Below, piece by piece: positions 26,896 to 34,805 of a stretch of DNA of 64,000 bases (position 1 is its first letter; each line of letters starts with the position of its first letter). A model generated the notes under the pieces. That model worked only from the letters and a program-made list of their open reading frames with translations. It ran no database searches and was not told the DNA's origin. Origin of the DNA: RYN-230 sp963837335. GTDB lineage: Bacteria > Actinomycetota > Actinomycetes > Streptosporangiales > Streptosporangiaceae. Location: contig CAWINS010000052.1 of NCBI GenBank assembly GCA_963837335.1, positions 62,001 through 126,000 of the forward strand, in the 5' to 3' direction. Position numbers and translations under genes: made by a program.

Positions 26896-27811
26896 AGCGC
26901 ACCATCCGCGTGAAAAGTGGGAAGAGGGCGGGTCAGCAGCGGGCGGGCCAGCTGTGGGTGAGGGGCGTGGCGTGGCGGGTGGGCCGGCGGCGGGTGACGG
27001 GAGCGCGGTGGCGGGGCGGCTGGCGGGGAGGGGGGGCCGGGCCGGGGGGATGGTGGCCGGGGGGAGCCAGGCGCTGCTGGGCCTGGAGGCGGACCGGGAC
27101 GGGTTCGCGGAACTGGTGCCCGCGGGGGAACTGCGGGAACTGACCCCGGCCGAGCGGGTCGAGACCGAGCTGGAGATCCTCGGCATCGACCTGAGCCGGC
27201 ACGTGGTCACCTTCTACGAGGACCTGCTCGCCCAGCTGGGCGTGGTGCGCTCCGCCGACCTGCACCGCAGTTCGGCCGGGTCGCGGATCCTGGTCGCCGG
27301 GGTGAAGATCGCCACGCAGACCCCGGCCATCCGGTCCGGGATGAGGATCATCTTCGCCACCCTCGATGATGCGACCGGCCCGGTGGACCTGGCGTTCTTC
27401 GAGTCGGTCCAGCCGCGGTGCGCGGCCCGGGTGTTCGGGTCCTGGCTGCTCGTGGTCCGCGGCCGGGTGCGCCGGACCGGCGGGTCGGTGTCGGTCAACG
27501 GGGAGGAGTGCTGGGACCTGGCCGCGCTGGAGGAGATCCGGGTGGCCAGCGGCATCGAGGCGGTGCGCGCCGCGATGGCGGCCGGTGACGTCCCGGCCCA
27601 GGGCGGCCCGGCCCAGGGCAGCAGGCTGAGCAGGCCGCCGGTCCCGCCGGAGGCAGGCGAGAAGATCATTTACCCGAACGGCTTCGTGCTATCCCCCTAC
27701 GCGGAGACCGGATCGCCTGGCCCCGGGCTGAAAGGGCCGCCCCGCAAGCTGTGGCATGCCAGCCCGGGCAGTTCCGGCGGGCTGGACGCTGGTATCAGCA
27801 ATTCGGACTAG
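26699..27811 (+). CDS. dnaE2: C-terminal OB-fold part of DnaE2, in a shifted frame
   Basis: The segment from about residue 145 matches the DnaE2 C-terminal region: LTPAERVETELEILGIDLSR, then HVVTFYEDLL, ILVAGVKIATQTPAIRSG and FATLDDATGPVDLAFFESV, an OB-fold nucleic-acid-binding domain. The part before it (SRRDLLARVGVLDRR plus a long glycine/alanine linker) also matches DnaE2 layout. It is therefore most likely the tail of the preceding gene rather than a separate protein. A separate start at ATG 26699, inside the dnaE2 frame, cannot be excluded but no ribosome binding site supports it. Confidence 0.75.
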   Translation: MTPMSRTPARGSPGRAVRGQPPSRRDLLARVGVLDRRTRPSRRGPGPSSRHFTHSVPANPHKKDSEAHHPREKWEEGGSAAGGPAVGEGRGVAGGPAAGDGSAVAGRLAGRGGRAGGMVAGGSQALLGLEADRDGFAELVPAGELRELTPAERVETELEILGIDLSRHVVTFYEDLLAQLGVVRSADLHRSSAGSRILVAGVKIATQTPAIRSGMRIIFATLDDATGPVDLAFFESVQPRCAARVFGSWLLVVRGRVRRTGGSVSVNGEECWDLAALEEIRVASGIEAVRAAMAAGDVPAQGGPAQGSRLSRPPVPPEAGEKIIYPNGFVLSPYAETGSPGPGLKGPPRKLWHASPGSSGGLDAGISNSD

Positions 27812-28042
27812 TTGTCCGGCTGAATCATTTCTTGCTTCTATTTTCTTGATTGTTTTGGCAAGTAGCTTCTTGCGAAAAATGACCAGCTCCCGGGGAGTCA
27901 CTCTAGTCATGTGGAACTTTAGCCTTTAAGCTCAAGTTGTAGATGAAGAGTGGCCGCGTATCACCGCCCGGCGCCGCAGGGGGCAGCAAAATGCGGGTTG
28001 CCGGAAATGGGAGTGAACGCGGCTTGCCCGGGGGGACTCGTC
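27812..28042. other. AT-richer intergenic region
   Basis: About 230 nt with clearly lower GC at 27830-27940 than the surroundings. It holds the promoter region of the secreted protein that follows. I see no gene. GGCAAGTAGCTTCTTGC forms a weak 5- to 6-bp stem but nothing firm. Confidence 0.4.
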
Positions 28043-30318
28043 ATGCATTTTAATAAGTATGCCCGAAAGGCCGGGTGCCGCCGTGCCCTGAGGCCGGCCT
28101 GGTTGGCCTTCGGCCTGCTGCTCGCCACCGCGGGACCGGCGGTGAGCGCTACCGGGGAACCGGTGATGAGCGCTACCGCGAGCGTCACGCCCGCCCAGTC
28201 CCAGTCCTTGTCTCAGCGGGTGGCGTACCGGGGATACACCTTCACGATCCCGCGCACCTGGCGGGTGATCCGCCTGGCCGCGCACCCGCGCAGTTGTGTC
28301 CGGTTCGACCGGCACGTCCTCTACCTGGGCACACCCGGGCGGAACCAGGACTGCCTGAGCACGCTCATCGGGACCACGGAAGCGCTGCTCGTCCAGCCGG
28401 CCACCGCGCGCGCCACCGCGGCGGCGACGATGTACCCGGTAGACCGCCTGATCACGGTGACCACCGCGCGGATCATGGTCACCGCGACCTATTCCACCGA
28501 CCGGGCCGTGGTCGACCGCATCCTGGCCGGTGCGTCGCTCCGGGTCCCGGTGCGGGGGACGCGCCGCACCATGGCGGCGCCCGACGTCCCCGCTCACGCC
28601 GCCGCCCGGGTGGCGGCCGCACCGGCGACGGTGCCGGCCAGCGCGACCGACTTCACCGGGAAGGGCTTCGATGCCTGCGCCGCGCCCAGCGCCGCCACGA
28701 TGGCGACCTGGCTGCGGCTGTCCCCGTACCGGGCGGTGGGTATCTATATCGGGGGCTCGGACCGGGCCTGTGCCCAGCCCGCCCTGACCGCTTCCTGGGT
28801 CAGCCAGCAGCAGGCGGCCGGATGGCACTTCCTGCCCATCTATGTGGGCCCGCAGGCGGGCTTCGGGGAAATCAACTCCGCGGCGAGCGCGGCGAGCCAG
28901 GCGGTCAGCGCGGCCCAGGACGCGGTGAGCCAGGCCCGGCAGCTGGGCTTCGGCCCGGGGACGCTGCTGTATTACGACATGGAAGCCTATCCCGCCAGGC
29001 TGAACGGCCGGGTGCTGCGTTTCCTGACTTCGTGGACCAATGAACTGCACACCCTCGGATATTCATCCGGCGTGTACAGCAACTCGCTGTCCGGTATCCA
29101 GGCCCTGGCCAGTAACTACACTAACGCGGCCGACACGATGCCTGACGTGATCTATGACGCCCTGTGGAATGGGACCGCGAATACTCTCGACCCCATCTTG
29201 TCGAGCACGCAATGGGCCGGGCACCACCGCGTCCACCAGTACCAGGGCGGCCAGAACGTCAGCTACGGCGGTGACAGCGTCAATATTGACAAGGACTACC
29301 TCGACGTCCAGCAGTCCAGCAAGAGGTCACCGGGGGGTCACCGCAGGCGTCCCAGGCGGCGGCCCAGTCCACCGGGGACGTGGACGCGTTCTTCAAGGGG
29401 ACGGACGGCAAGCTCTGGCACGACTGGTACGCGCCCGGCAGTGGCTGGCACGGCCCGGTCAGCATGGGTGGCTCGCTGGCGACCCAGCCGTCCGCGGTCG
29501 CGGCGGGACCGGGCAACGTGGCGGTGTTCGCCAAGGGCAGGAACGGCCGCCTGCTGGAGGCCTCCTACGCCCCCGGGACGAACTGGTCCAGGCTGCGGCG
29601 GCTGAAGATGGGCATCATCGGCAGCAAGCCGGCTGCGGTGGCCCAGGCCAACGGGCAGATAGACGTGTTCTGGCGCGGTTCCTCCGACCATCACCTGTGG
29701 TACGCCCAGTACCGGCCGGGGAAGGGCTGGAGCAAGCCGCACAACCTGGGCGGCCACCTGGCGTCGGCCCCGGCCCCCGCGGTGTCCGGCAACGGCGCGC
29801 TGACCGTGGCGTGGCGGGGCGCCAACGGCCACCTCTGGGTGATCCGCGGCTCGGGCCGGTCCTGGGGCAAACCGGTCGACCGGGGCATGGGCAAGCTGGG
29901 CAGTGCTCCCGCGGTCACCGGCCTGGCGAGCGGCCTCGTGACCGTGTTCTGGGCCGCGAGCTCACACCACGGCGTATGGCACATCACCTACACGCCCGGC
30001 TCCGGCTGGAGCCAGGCCACCGAGCTGAGCGGGGGCCTGTCCGCGGGCCCGGTCGCGGTCAGCGTGCCCGGCCAGGGAGCGGACGTCTTCTGGAAGGGCA
30101 CCGACGGCAAGCTCTGGTGGTCGGCCAGCCAGGGAAGCAGCTGGCCGAGGGCGGCGCCACTGCGAATGGGGATGCTGGGCGGTGCACCATTCGCCGCTGG
30201 TCAGCCCAGTGGCGTGATCGATGTGTTCTGGAAAGGAGCCAGCAGTAATCTCTGGCACGCCCGGTTCAGCGGGCACATCTGGGGCGGCCCGGCCAGCCTG
30301 GGCGGTGCGGTCAGCTAG
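28043..30318 (+). CDS. Secreted Rv2525c-like glycoside-hydrolase-like protein with C-terminal lectin-type propeller
   Basis: Signal peptide: basic start (KYARKAGCRR), hydrophobic core AWLAFGLLLATAGPAVSA. A variable 160-residue region follows, then the DUF1906/Rv2525c domain with GKGFDACAAPS, LLYYDMEAYPARL (acidic active-site-like residues), GYSSGVYSN and HQYQGGQNVSYGGDSVNID. The C-terminal 300 residues carry five to six repeats such as FFKGTDGKLWHDWYAPG, FWRGSSDHHLWYAQYRPG and FWKGTDGKLWW, a PLL/tachylectin-like beta-propeller that binds glycans. One missing base near 29320 separates the two parts; corrected length is 758 residues. GGGGGGA precedes ATG 28043. Likely extracellular or wall-bound; enzymatic activity is unproven for this family. 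Confidence 0.78.
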
Positions 30319-30541
30319 CCGGGCCAGGCGGGCTTGGCCGGGGGCCGGACCGGAGCGGATGTGTGTTAGGGCCGTTCGTGCTGGGAAGCTGTAGTGGGCA
30401 GCCAGGGACCTCGTGCACCGCCCAGCGACGGATGATGCTGAATGAATGCTGAGAGGAGGCCCGTACCTGGGACACCAGCAGGGTCCCGTACTGTATACCT
30501 ATCTGGGTGACCTGTCGGTCTCCGAAAGAGCTAGGACGCTA

Positions 30542-31273
30542 ATGACTCGTTTTCCGCCCAGGATTTCTGACGCCCTGTGGCGAATCGTTCCCGGACCGTT
30601 GCAGCGCAGGCTGCGCAGTACGGTCGTGAAGCGTTTCATCCGCTTTGCCCCGGCGGCGTTCTGTGCGGTGGCGGCCACGCAGATCACGTACATCATCTGC
30701 CTGGGGCCAGCCAACCTGACCGCGGGCGTGGCCGGGTTCGCGGGCTGGTTCGCGGGGGCGGCCGTCAGTTACGTGATCAGCCGCTGGGCGTGGGAGCGCA
30801 AGGGGCGCCCGCATCTGCTGAAGGAGACCCTGCCGTTCGTGGCCGTCTCCATCGGAGCCGGCGTCATCCTGACCCTGGCCAGCAAGTTCGGCAACCACGT
30901 GGCCATGGAGATGAACCTGGACGGTGCGGCCCGGGTCATCGTGGCCGACCTCTTCTACTTCGCGGCGAACTGCCTGACGTTCGCGCTCCGGTTCCTTATC
31001 TTCCACTTCGTCCTGTTTGCCGACCGGAACGCCAAGGTTGACACGCTGGAGGTCGTCGAGGGCCGGGCGCCGGTCACGGACGAGCCCGTGGAGCCCCTGC
31101 TGACCACCGACCGGCTGCAGGCCGAGGAGGCCCGGTTCGCCGACACCCTGGGCTCGCTGCGGGTCAACGGTCACTCTGCCTGGGCCAAGGACTCAGCCGG
31201 ACCGCACGCCCCCACCGAACAGCACGGCGAGGCGGACGGCACGATCGCCCCGGAGCACGGTTCCCGCCGCTGA
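30542..31273 (+). CDS. GtrA-family membrane protein
   Basis: 243 residues with four hydrophobic spans (about 40-135) in the GtrA pattern: RFAPAAFCAVAATQITYIIC, FAGWFAGAAVSYVISRWAW, TLPFVAVSIGAGVILTLAS, then NCLTFALRFLIFHFVLF. GtrA proteins work with polyprenyl-phosphate sugar transferases to move lipid-linked sugars across the membrane for wall polysaccharide or O-antigen decoration. The convergent gene at 31411 is a DPM-type family-2 glycosyltransferase, the matching partner. The acidic 95-residue tail is cytosolic and unusual in length. I chose ATG 30542 because upstream in-frame starts extend into unlikely sequence. Confidence 0.82.
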   Translation: MTRFPPRISDALWRIVPGPLQRRLRSTVVKRFIRFAPAAFCAVAATQITYIICLGPANLTAGVAGFAGWFAGAAVSYVISRWAWERKGRPHLLKETLPFVAVSIGAGVILTLASKFGNHVAMEMNLDGAARVIVADLFYFAANCLTFALRFLIFHFVLFADRNAKVDTLEVVEGRAPVTDEPVEPLLTTDRLQAEEARFADTLGSLRVNGHSAWAKDSAGPHAPTEQHGEADGTIAPEHGSRR

Positions 31274-31295
31274 ACTGGGACAACGAGGACTGGGA

Positions 31296-31327
31296 ACAAC
31301 AAGGACCCTGGACAACAAGGACCCTGG
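31296..31327 (+). repeat. Two perfect 16-bp tandem repeats after the GtrA gene
   Basis: ACAACAAGGACCCTGG at 31296-31311 and 31312-31327, with partial copies on both sides. They lie between the gene stop and the terminator hairpin. Confidence 0.75.
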
Positions 31328-31333
31328 ACAACC

Positions 31334-31367
31334 AAGCGCCCGGCTGGTGATCACCAGCCGGGCGCTT
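31334..31367. terminator. Bidirectional terminator between convergent GtrA and glycosyltransferase genes
   Basis: Perfect 34-nt palindrome: AAGCGCCCGGCTGGT, GATC, and its complement, a 15-bp stem with a 4-nt loop. It lies between two convergent genes, 60 nt after one stop and 43 nt before the other, and could serve both strands. Confidence 0.85.
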
Positions 31368-31410
31368 CGTTGTCCTGAAGGGTTAGCCGCGCTCGGTCAG
31401 CCGCGCAGGA

Positions 31411-32289
31411 TCAGCCGCGCTGGGCCGGTCCGGGGTCCGGCACGGCACCGGCCGAGGGTTCCGGGGTCTCGGACGGCGCGGACGCCACGGCGGCTGCGCC
31501 CGGCACCCGGTGCCGCCGCTCCCGCCACCAGGTGCCGGTGACCACACCGGCGTAGTGGAGGCCGTAGATCGCGTTGTGGCCCTTCTTGCTCTCGCCGACC
31601 TGGCGCTTGTGAATCGTGGCCGGGACCTCGGCCACCCGGAACCCGCGCGCCAGTACCGCGATGAGCAGTTCGGCTGACTGGTACTGCGGCTGCTCCAGCC
31701 GGACCACCCCGGTCACCTCGGACCGCATCGCGCGCAGCCCGAACGACGAGTCGGTGATGTGCGTCCCGGTCAGCACGCTGATCGTGGTGGCGAAGACCCA
31801 GGTACCCATCCGGCGGACCAGGTCCTTGGTCTCCTGGCTGCCCAGCTTGCGGGAGCCGGTGACGAAGTCTGCGTCGCCGGCCACCACCGGGGCCAGCACG
31901 CGCTCCATCTCGGCCGGGTTGTACTGGCCATCCGCGTCCGTGGTCACGATGTAGCGGGCGCCGCCTTCGCGGGCCAGCCGGTAGCCGAGGCGCAGCGCGG
32001 CGCCCTGGCCCCGGTTGACCTGCACGTCCGCGACGAGTGCGCCGTGCTCGCGGCCCTCGGCCACGGTCCCGTCCGCGGAACCGTCCGAGACCACCACGGC
32101 CGTGGTGGCGAGCCCGCAGATGGAGGCCGGCAAGGCATCCACGACGGAGCCGATCACGCCCTGCTCGTTGTAGGCGGCAATGACGATGGCGACGGGCGGC
32201 AGGTGCTCGGCCGGCTCGCCGAACTCGGCGAAAAAGGCCTTGGCGGCCGCGTCATCGATCGCCTCATCCGCTTCCCATGTGCCGCTCAC
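31411..32289 (-). CDS. Family-2 glycosyltransferase (DPM/polyprenyl-phosphate sugar transferase-like)
   Basis: 292 residues from GTG 32289. The GT2 Rossmann-like core has PVAIVIAAYNEQGVIGSVVD, VVSDGSADGT and the metal-binding TTDADGQYNP, followed by DFVTGSRKLG and, late, ATIHKRQVGESKKG. It transfers a sugar from a nucleotide sugar, probably to polyprenyl phosphate at the inner membrane, with no C-terminal membrane helices of its own. The GtrA protein encoded opposite would flip the product. A proline-rich tail follows the catalytic domain. The 370 nt between its start and 32661 contain no gene that I can support, only promoter space. Confidence 0.86.
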   Translation of the reverse strand: MSGTWEADEAIDDAAAKAFFAEFGEPAEHLPPVAIVIAAYNEQGVIGSVVDALPASICGLATTAVVVSDGSADGTVAEGREHGALVADVQVNRGQGAALRLGYRLAREGGARYIVTTDADGQYNPAEMERVLAPVVAGDADFVTGSRKLGSQETKDLVRRMGTWVFATTISVLTGTHITDSSFGLRAMRSEVTGVVRLEQPQYQSAELLIAVLARGFRVAEVPATIHKRQVGESKKGHNAIYGLHYAGVVTGTWWRERRHRVPGAAAVASAPSETPEPSAGAVPDPGPAQRG

Positions 32290-32660
32290 GGTGCTGCCTC
32301 TCGCAGTGCCGCCTCCATTGGGCCCATCAACTCTCCATTCGCGACGCACGTCGTCCAGTTGCCACCCGGTTGTACCGGGCTCCGCCGGATTCTGCCACCT
32401 GGCGCAAATCCGGTCCGTTCTTATCCCGGCTTCATGCGCGGTTATCGCGTGGCGGGCGGCGCTGTGGAGCCGCCGGGCGCGGGACGCAACCACGGATGCG
32501 CCTGGCCAGTGTAGCGGCGCAACGCCGTGCCGGATGCGGATGGCTGACGACTTGGCAAACCCTTGTGCCATGCTAATGAGCCCACGGCAGGTGAGAGATT
32601 TAGCTATTCAAGTGATCTGAAAACCATGGATTACGGGTCGATTGCCAGCGGGAAGGGACC

Positions 32661-33296
32661 ATGGTGACCGGGGCTCCCATACCGGACGCGGGTACCGGGG
32701 ACGAGGCTTATCGGATCGTGCGATCCCGTATCGATCTGAGCCGCCTCGCCCCGCTGAGCCGATGCGTGACCGAACGGGTCATCATGGCCAGTGCCGACTT
32801 CGACTACGCGACCGACCTGGTCTGCGACGAGCAGGTACTGGCCGCCGGGATCGAGGAACTCGCGGCCGGGGTGCCGGTCGTCGCCGACGGCGTGACAGTG
32901 GCCGCCGGGATCCCCGGCTACCCGGTGATCTGCACGAGCGAGGACTCGCTGACCGCGCGGCTGGCCCGGACCGCCGCGATCAGCAGGCCCGCGGCCGCCG
33001 TCCGGCTGGCCTTCGGCCAGGCCGGGCCGGGCGCGATCTGGGTGGTGGGCTGCGCCGCCGAGGCGGTGGCGGAGATCATCAGCCGGAACGTCCAGCCCGC
33101 GCTGGTCATCGCGCTCCCGGTGGGCCTGGTGGGCGCGGCCGAGGCCAAGGACGCGCTGCGGGCCAGCGGCCTCCCGGCCCTGACCAACGTGTCGGAGAAG
33201 GGCGGCGCGGCGGTGGCCGCGGCTGCGTTCTGTGCCCTGGCCGACGTCGCGCAGGCTGCAGCGGAGGCCGGTGCCGCGGGCCCGGCCGGGCCGTAG
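32661..33296 (+). CDS. Precorrin-8X methylmutase-like protein lacking the catalytic histidine
   Basis: 211 residues matching CobH/CbiC, which moves the C11 methyl to C12 to form hydrogenobyrinate. Visible matches: YRIVRSRIDLSRLAPLSRCV at the N-terminus, ADFDYATDLV, AAGVPVVADG, TVAAGIPG, PALVIALPVGLVGAAEAKDA and NVSEKGGAAVAAA. In active enzymes the first block reads xIHAS-D with a catalytic His near residue 43; here the same place is VIMASADF with Met42. The usual GNAPTAL loop reads GCAAEAV. It may have lost or changed activity, or be a corrinoid-binding derivative. GGAAGGGA precedes ATG 32661. It is followed after 185 nt by the cysG-like gene, consistent with a tetrapyrrole context. Confidence 0.72.
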   Translation: MVTGAPIPDAGTGDEAYRIVRSRIDLSRLAPLSRCVTERVIMASADFDYATDLVCDEQVLAAGIEELAAGVPVVADGVTVAAGIPGYPVICTSEDSLTARLARTAAISRPAAAVRLAFGQAGPGAIWVVGCAAEAVAEIISRNVQPALVIALPVGLVGAAEAKDALRASGLPALTNVSEKGGAAVAAAAFCALADVAQAAAEAGAAGPAGP

Positions 33297-33481
33297 CGGG
33301 ACCGGGGAAACCGGGCGGCGGCCCGGTAACCGCGCGGTAGCGGGGGCGGGGGAAGCGGGAAGGCCGCGCCCGGAAGCCACTAGTCTCTGTCACCTGGGAA
33401 TGATGTGCCCCGGGAACGACGTGACCTGGGGATGAATCGCTGGGCGGTGGCCCGGCCGTAGCCGAAGGAGGGCGGACCGCC

Positions 33482-34795
33482 ATGGTCGCCGGCACGGCTG
33501 CGCCTTACCTCCTGGCTCTCCGCCTGGACGGCCGCCGGGTACTGGTCGCCGGGGGTGGCGGGGTGGCTACCCGGCGTGTCCCGGGCCTGCTCGACGCCGG
33601 TGCGGACGTGCTGGTCGTCTCGCCCCAGATCAGCGCCTCACTGCATGACCTGGCCGAGGCGGGCCGGATCCGGTGGCAGTCCCGCGAGTACGCGCCGGGC
33701 GACTGCGCCGGGGCGTGGCTGGTCTGCGCGTGCACCGACGACCCGGCGGTGAACGCGGCCGTGGCCCAGGAGGCCGAGGCGGCCCGGATCTGGTCGGTCC
33801 GGGCCGATGACGCGGCCGCCTCGGCCGCCTGGACACCCGCGTCCGGCCAGGCCGGGGACGTGCGGTTCGGCGTGGTGAGCGGTGACCCGCTGCGCAGCGC
33901 GGGCATCCGGGACGAGGTGCTGGCCGGTCTGCAGTCCGGCCGGGTGAGCGCGCGGCGCCGGCGCCGCCCCGGCGGCCGGGTCGCGCTGGTCGGCGGCGGC
34001 CCGGGCGACCCGGGCCTGATCACGGTCCGCGGCCGGGAGTTGCTGGCCGAGGCGGATGTCGTGGTGGCCGACCGGCTCGCGCCCCGGTCCCTGCTCGACG
34101 AACTCGCCCCGGACGTGGAACTGGTCGACGCGGCGAAGATCCCCCGCGGCCGGGCGATGGCCCAGGAGCAGATCAATTCCGTGCTGGTCGAGCGGGCCAG
34201 GCAGGGATTGTTTGTGGTCCGGCTCAAAGGCGGTGACCCATTTGTCTTCGGCCGGGGCGGTGAGGAGATTCTCGCCTGCCTGCAGGCCGGTATTCCGGTC
34301 ACCGTGGTGCCGGGCGTGACGAGCGCCGTGGCGGTACCGGCCGCGGCCGGCGTGCCGCTCACCCACCGGGGCATCACCCAGGAATTCCGCGTGGTCTCCG
34401 CGCACATCCCGCCCGGAGACGAGCGGTCCACGGTCAACTGGGCTGAGCTGGGCGGCTCGCGGGCCACGCTGGTGCTCCTGATGGCGCTGGAGAACCTGGG
34501 GGCGATCACCAGAACGCTGATGCGTTACGGCCGGGATTCGCAGACGCCAGTTTCGGTCATTGTGGACGGTACCCTGCCCACGCAGCACATAATTACCACA
34601 GGGCTCGCCACCGTCGCCGAGGAGGTCGGCGCGGCCGGGCTGCGTCCGCCAGCGATTGTGGTCATAGGTGAAGTGGTGAATGTCGGGGCACAGATTGCCG
34701 AACTCTCACGGAAAGCAGCGAGAGAAGCGCAGAGTGTAGTCGTGTCCACGTCTTCCGGGCCTGCCGGAGTCATCCCGACGCGCGAAGGGCAGTGA
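33482..34795 (+). CDS. cysG: Siroheme synthase-like fusion: precorrin-2 dehydrogenase plus uroporphyrinogen-III C-methyltransferase
   Basis: 437 residues, bifunctional or trifunctional. The N-terminal domain (about 8-155) has the NAD-binding motif VLVAGGGGVATRRVPGLLDA and the CysG_N pattern. The C-terminal SUMT domain (about 163-405) has VALVGGGPGDPGLITVRG, the signature LKGGDPFVFGRGGEEI, VVPGVTSAVAVPAAAGVPLT and PAIVVIGEVV. It makes precorrin-2 from uroporphyrinogen III and can oxidise it towards siroheme, the branch point of B12 and siroheme synthesis. It starts downstream of the CobH-like gene and is followed 10 nt later by a GTPase gene. Confidence 0.9.
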   Translation: MVAGTAAPYLLALRLDGRRVLVAGGGGVATRRVPGLLDAGADVLVVSPQISASLHDLAEAGRIRWQSREYAPGDCAGAWLVCACTDDPAVNAAVAQEAEAARIWSVRADDAAASAAWTPASGQAGDVRFGVVSGDPLRSAGIRDEVLAGLQSGRVSARRRRRPGGRVALVGGGPGDPGLITVRGRELLAEADVVVADRLAPRSLLDELAPDVELVDAAKIPRGRAMAQEQINSVLVERARQGLFVVRLKGGDPFVFGRGGEEILACLQAGIPVTVVPGVTSAVAVPAAAGVPLTHRGITQEFRVVSAHIPPGDERSTVNWAELGGSRATLVLLMALENLGAITRTLMRYGRDSQTPVSVIVDGTLPTQHIITTGLATVAEEVGAAGLRPPAIVVIGEVVNVGAQIAELSRKAAREAQSVVVSTSSGPAGVIPTREGQ

Positions 34796-34805
34796 CAGGA
34801 GAGCA

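Noticed and set aside
26699..27811. Independent OB-fold protein gene downstream of dnaE2
   Set aside because: Its content matches the standard C-terminus of DnaE2 and a single-base correction joins the two; a separate gene is less likely.
27689..27910. 73-codon minus-strand gene after dnaE2
   Set aside because: It overlaps the dnaE2 tail antisense, has no family resemblance and no ribosome binding site that I can support.
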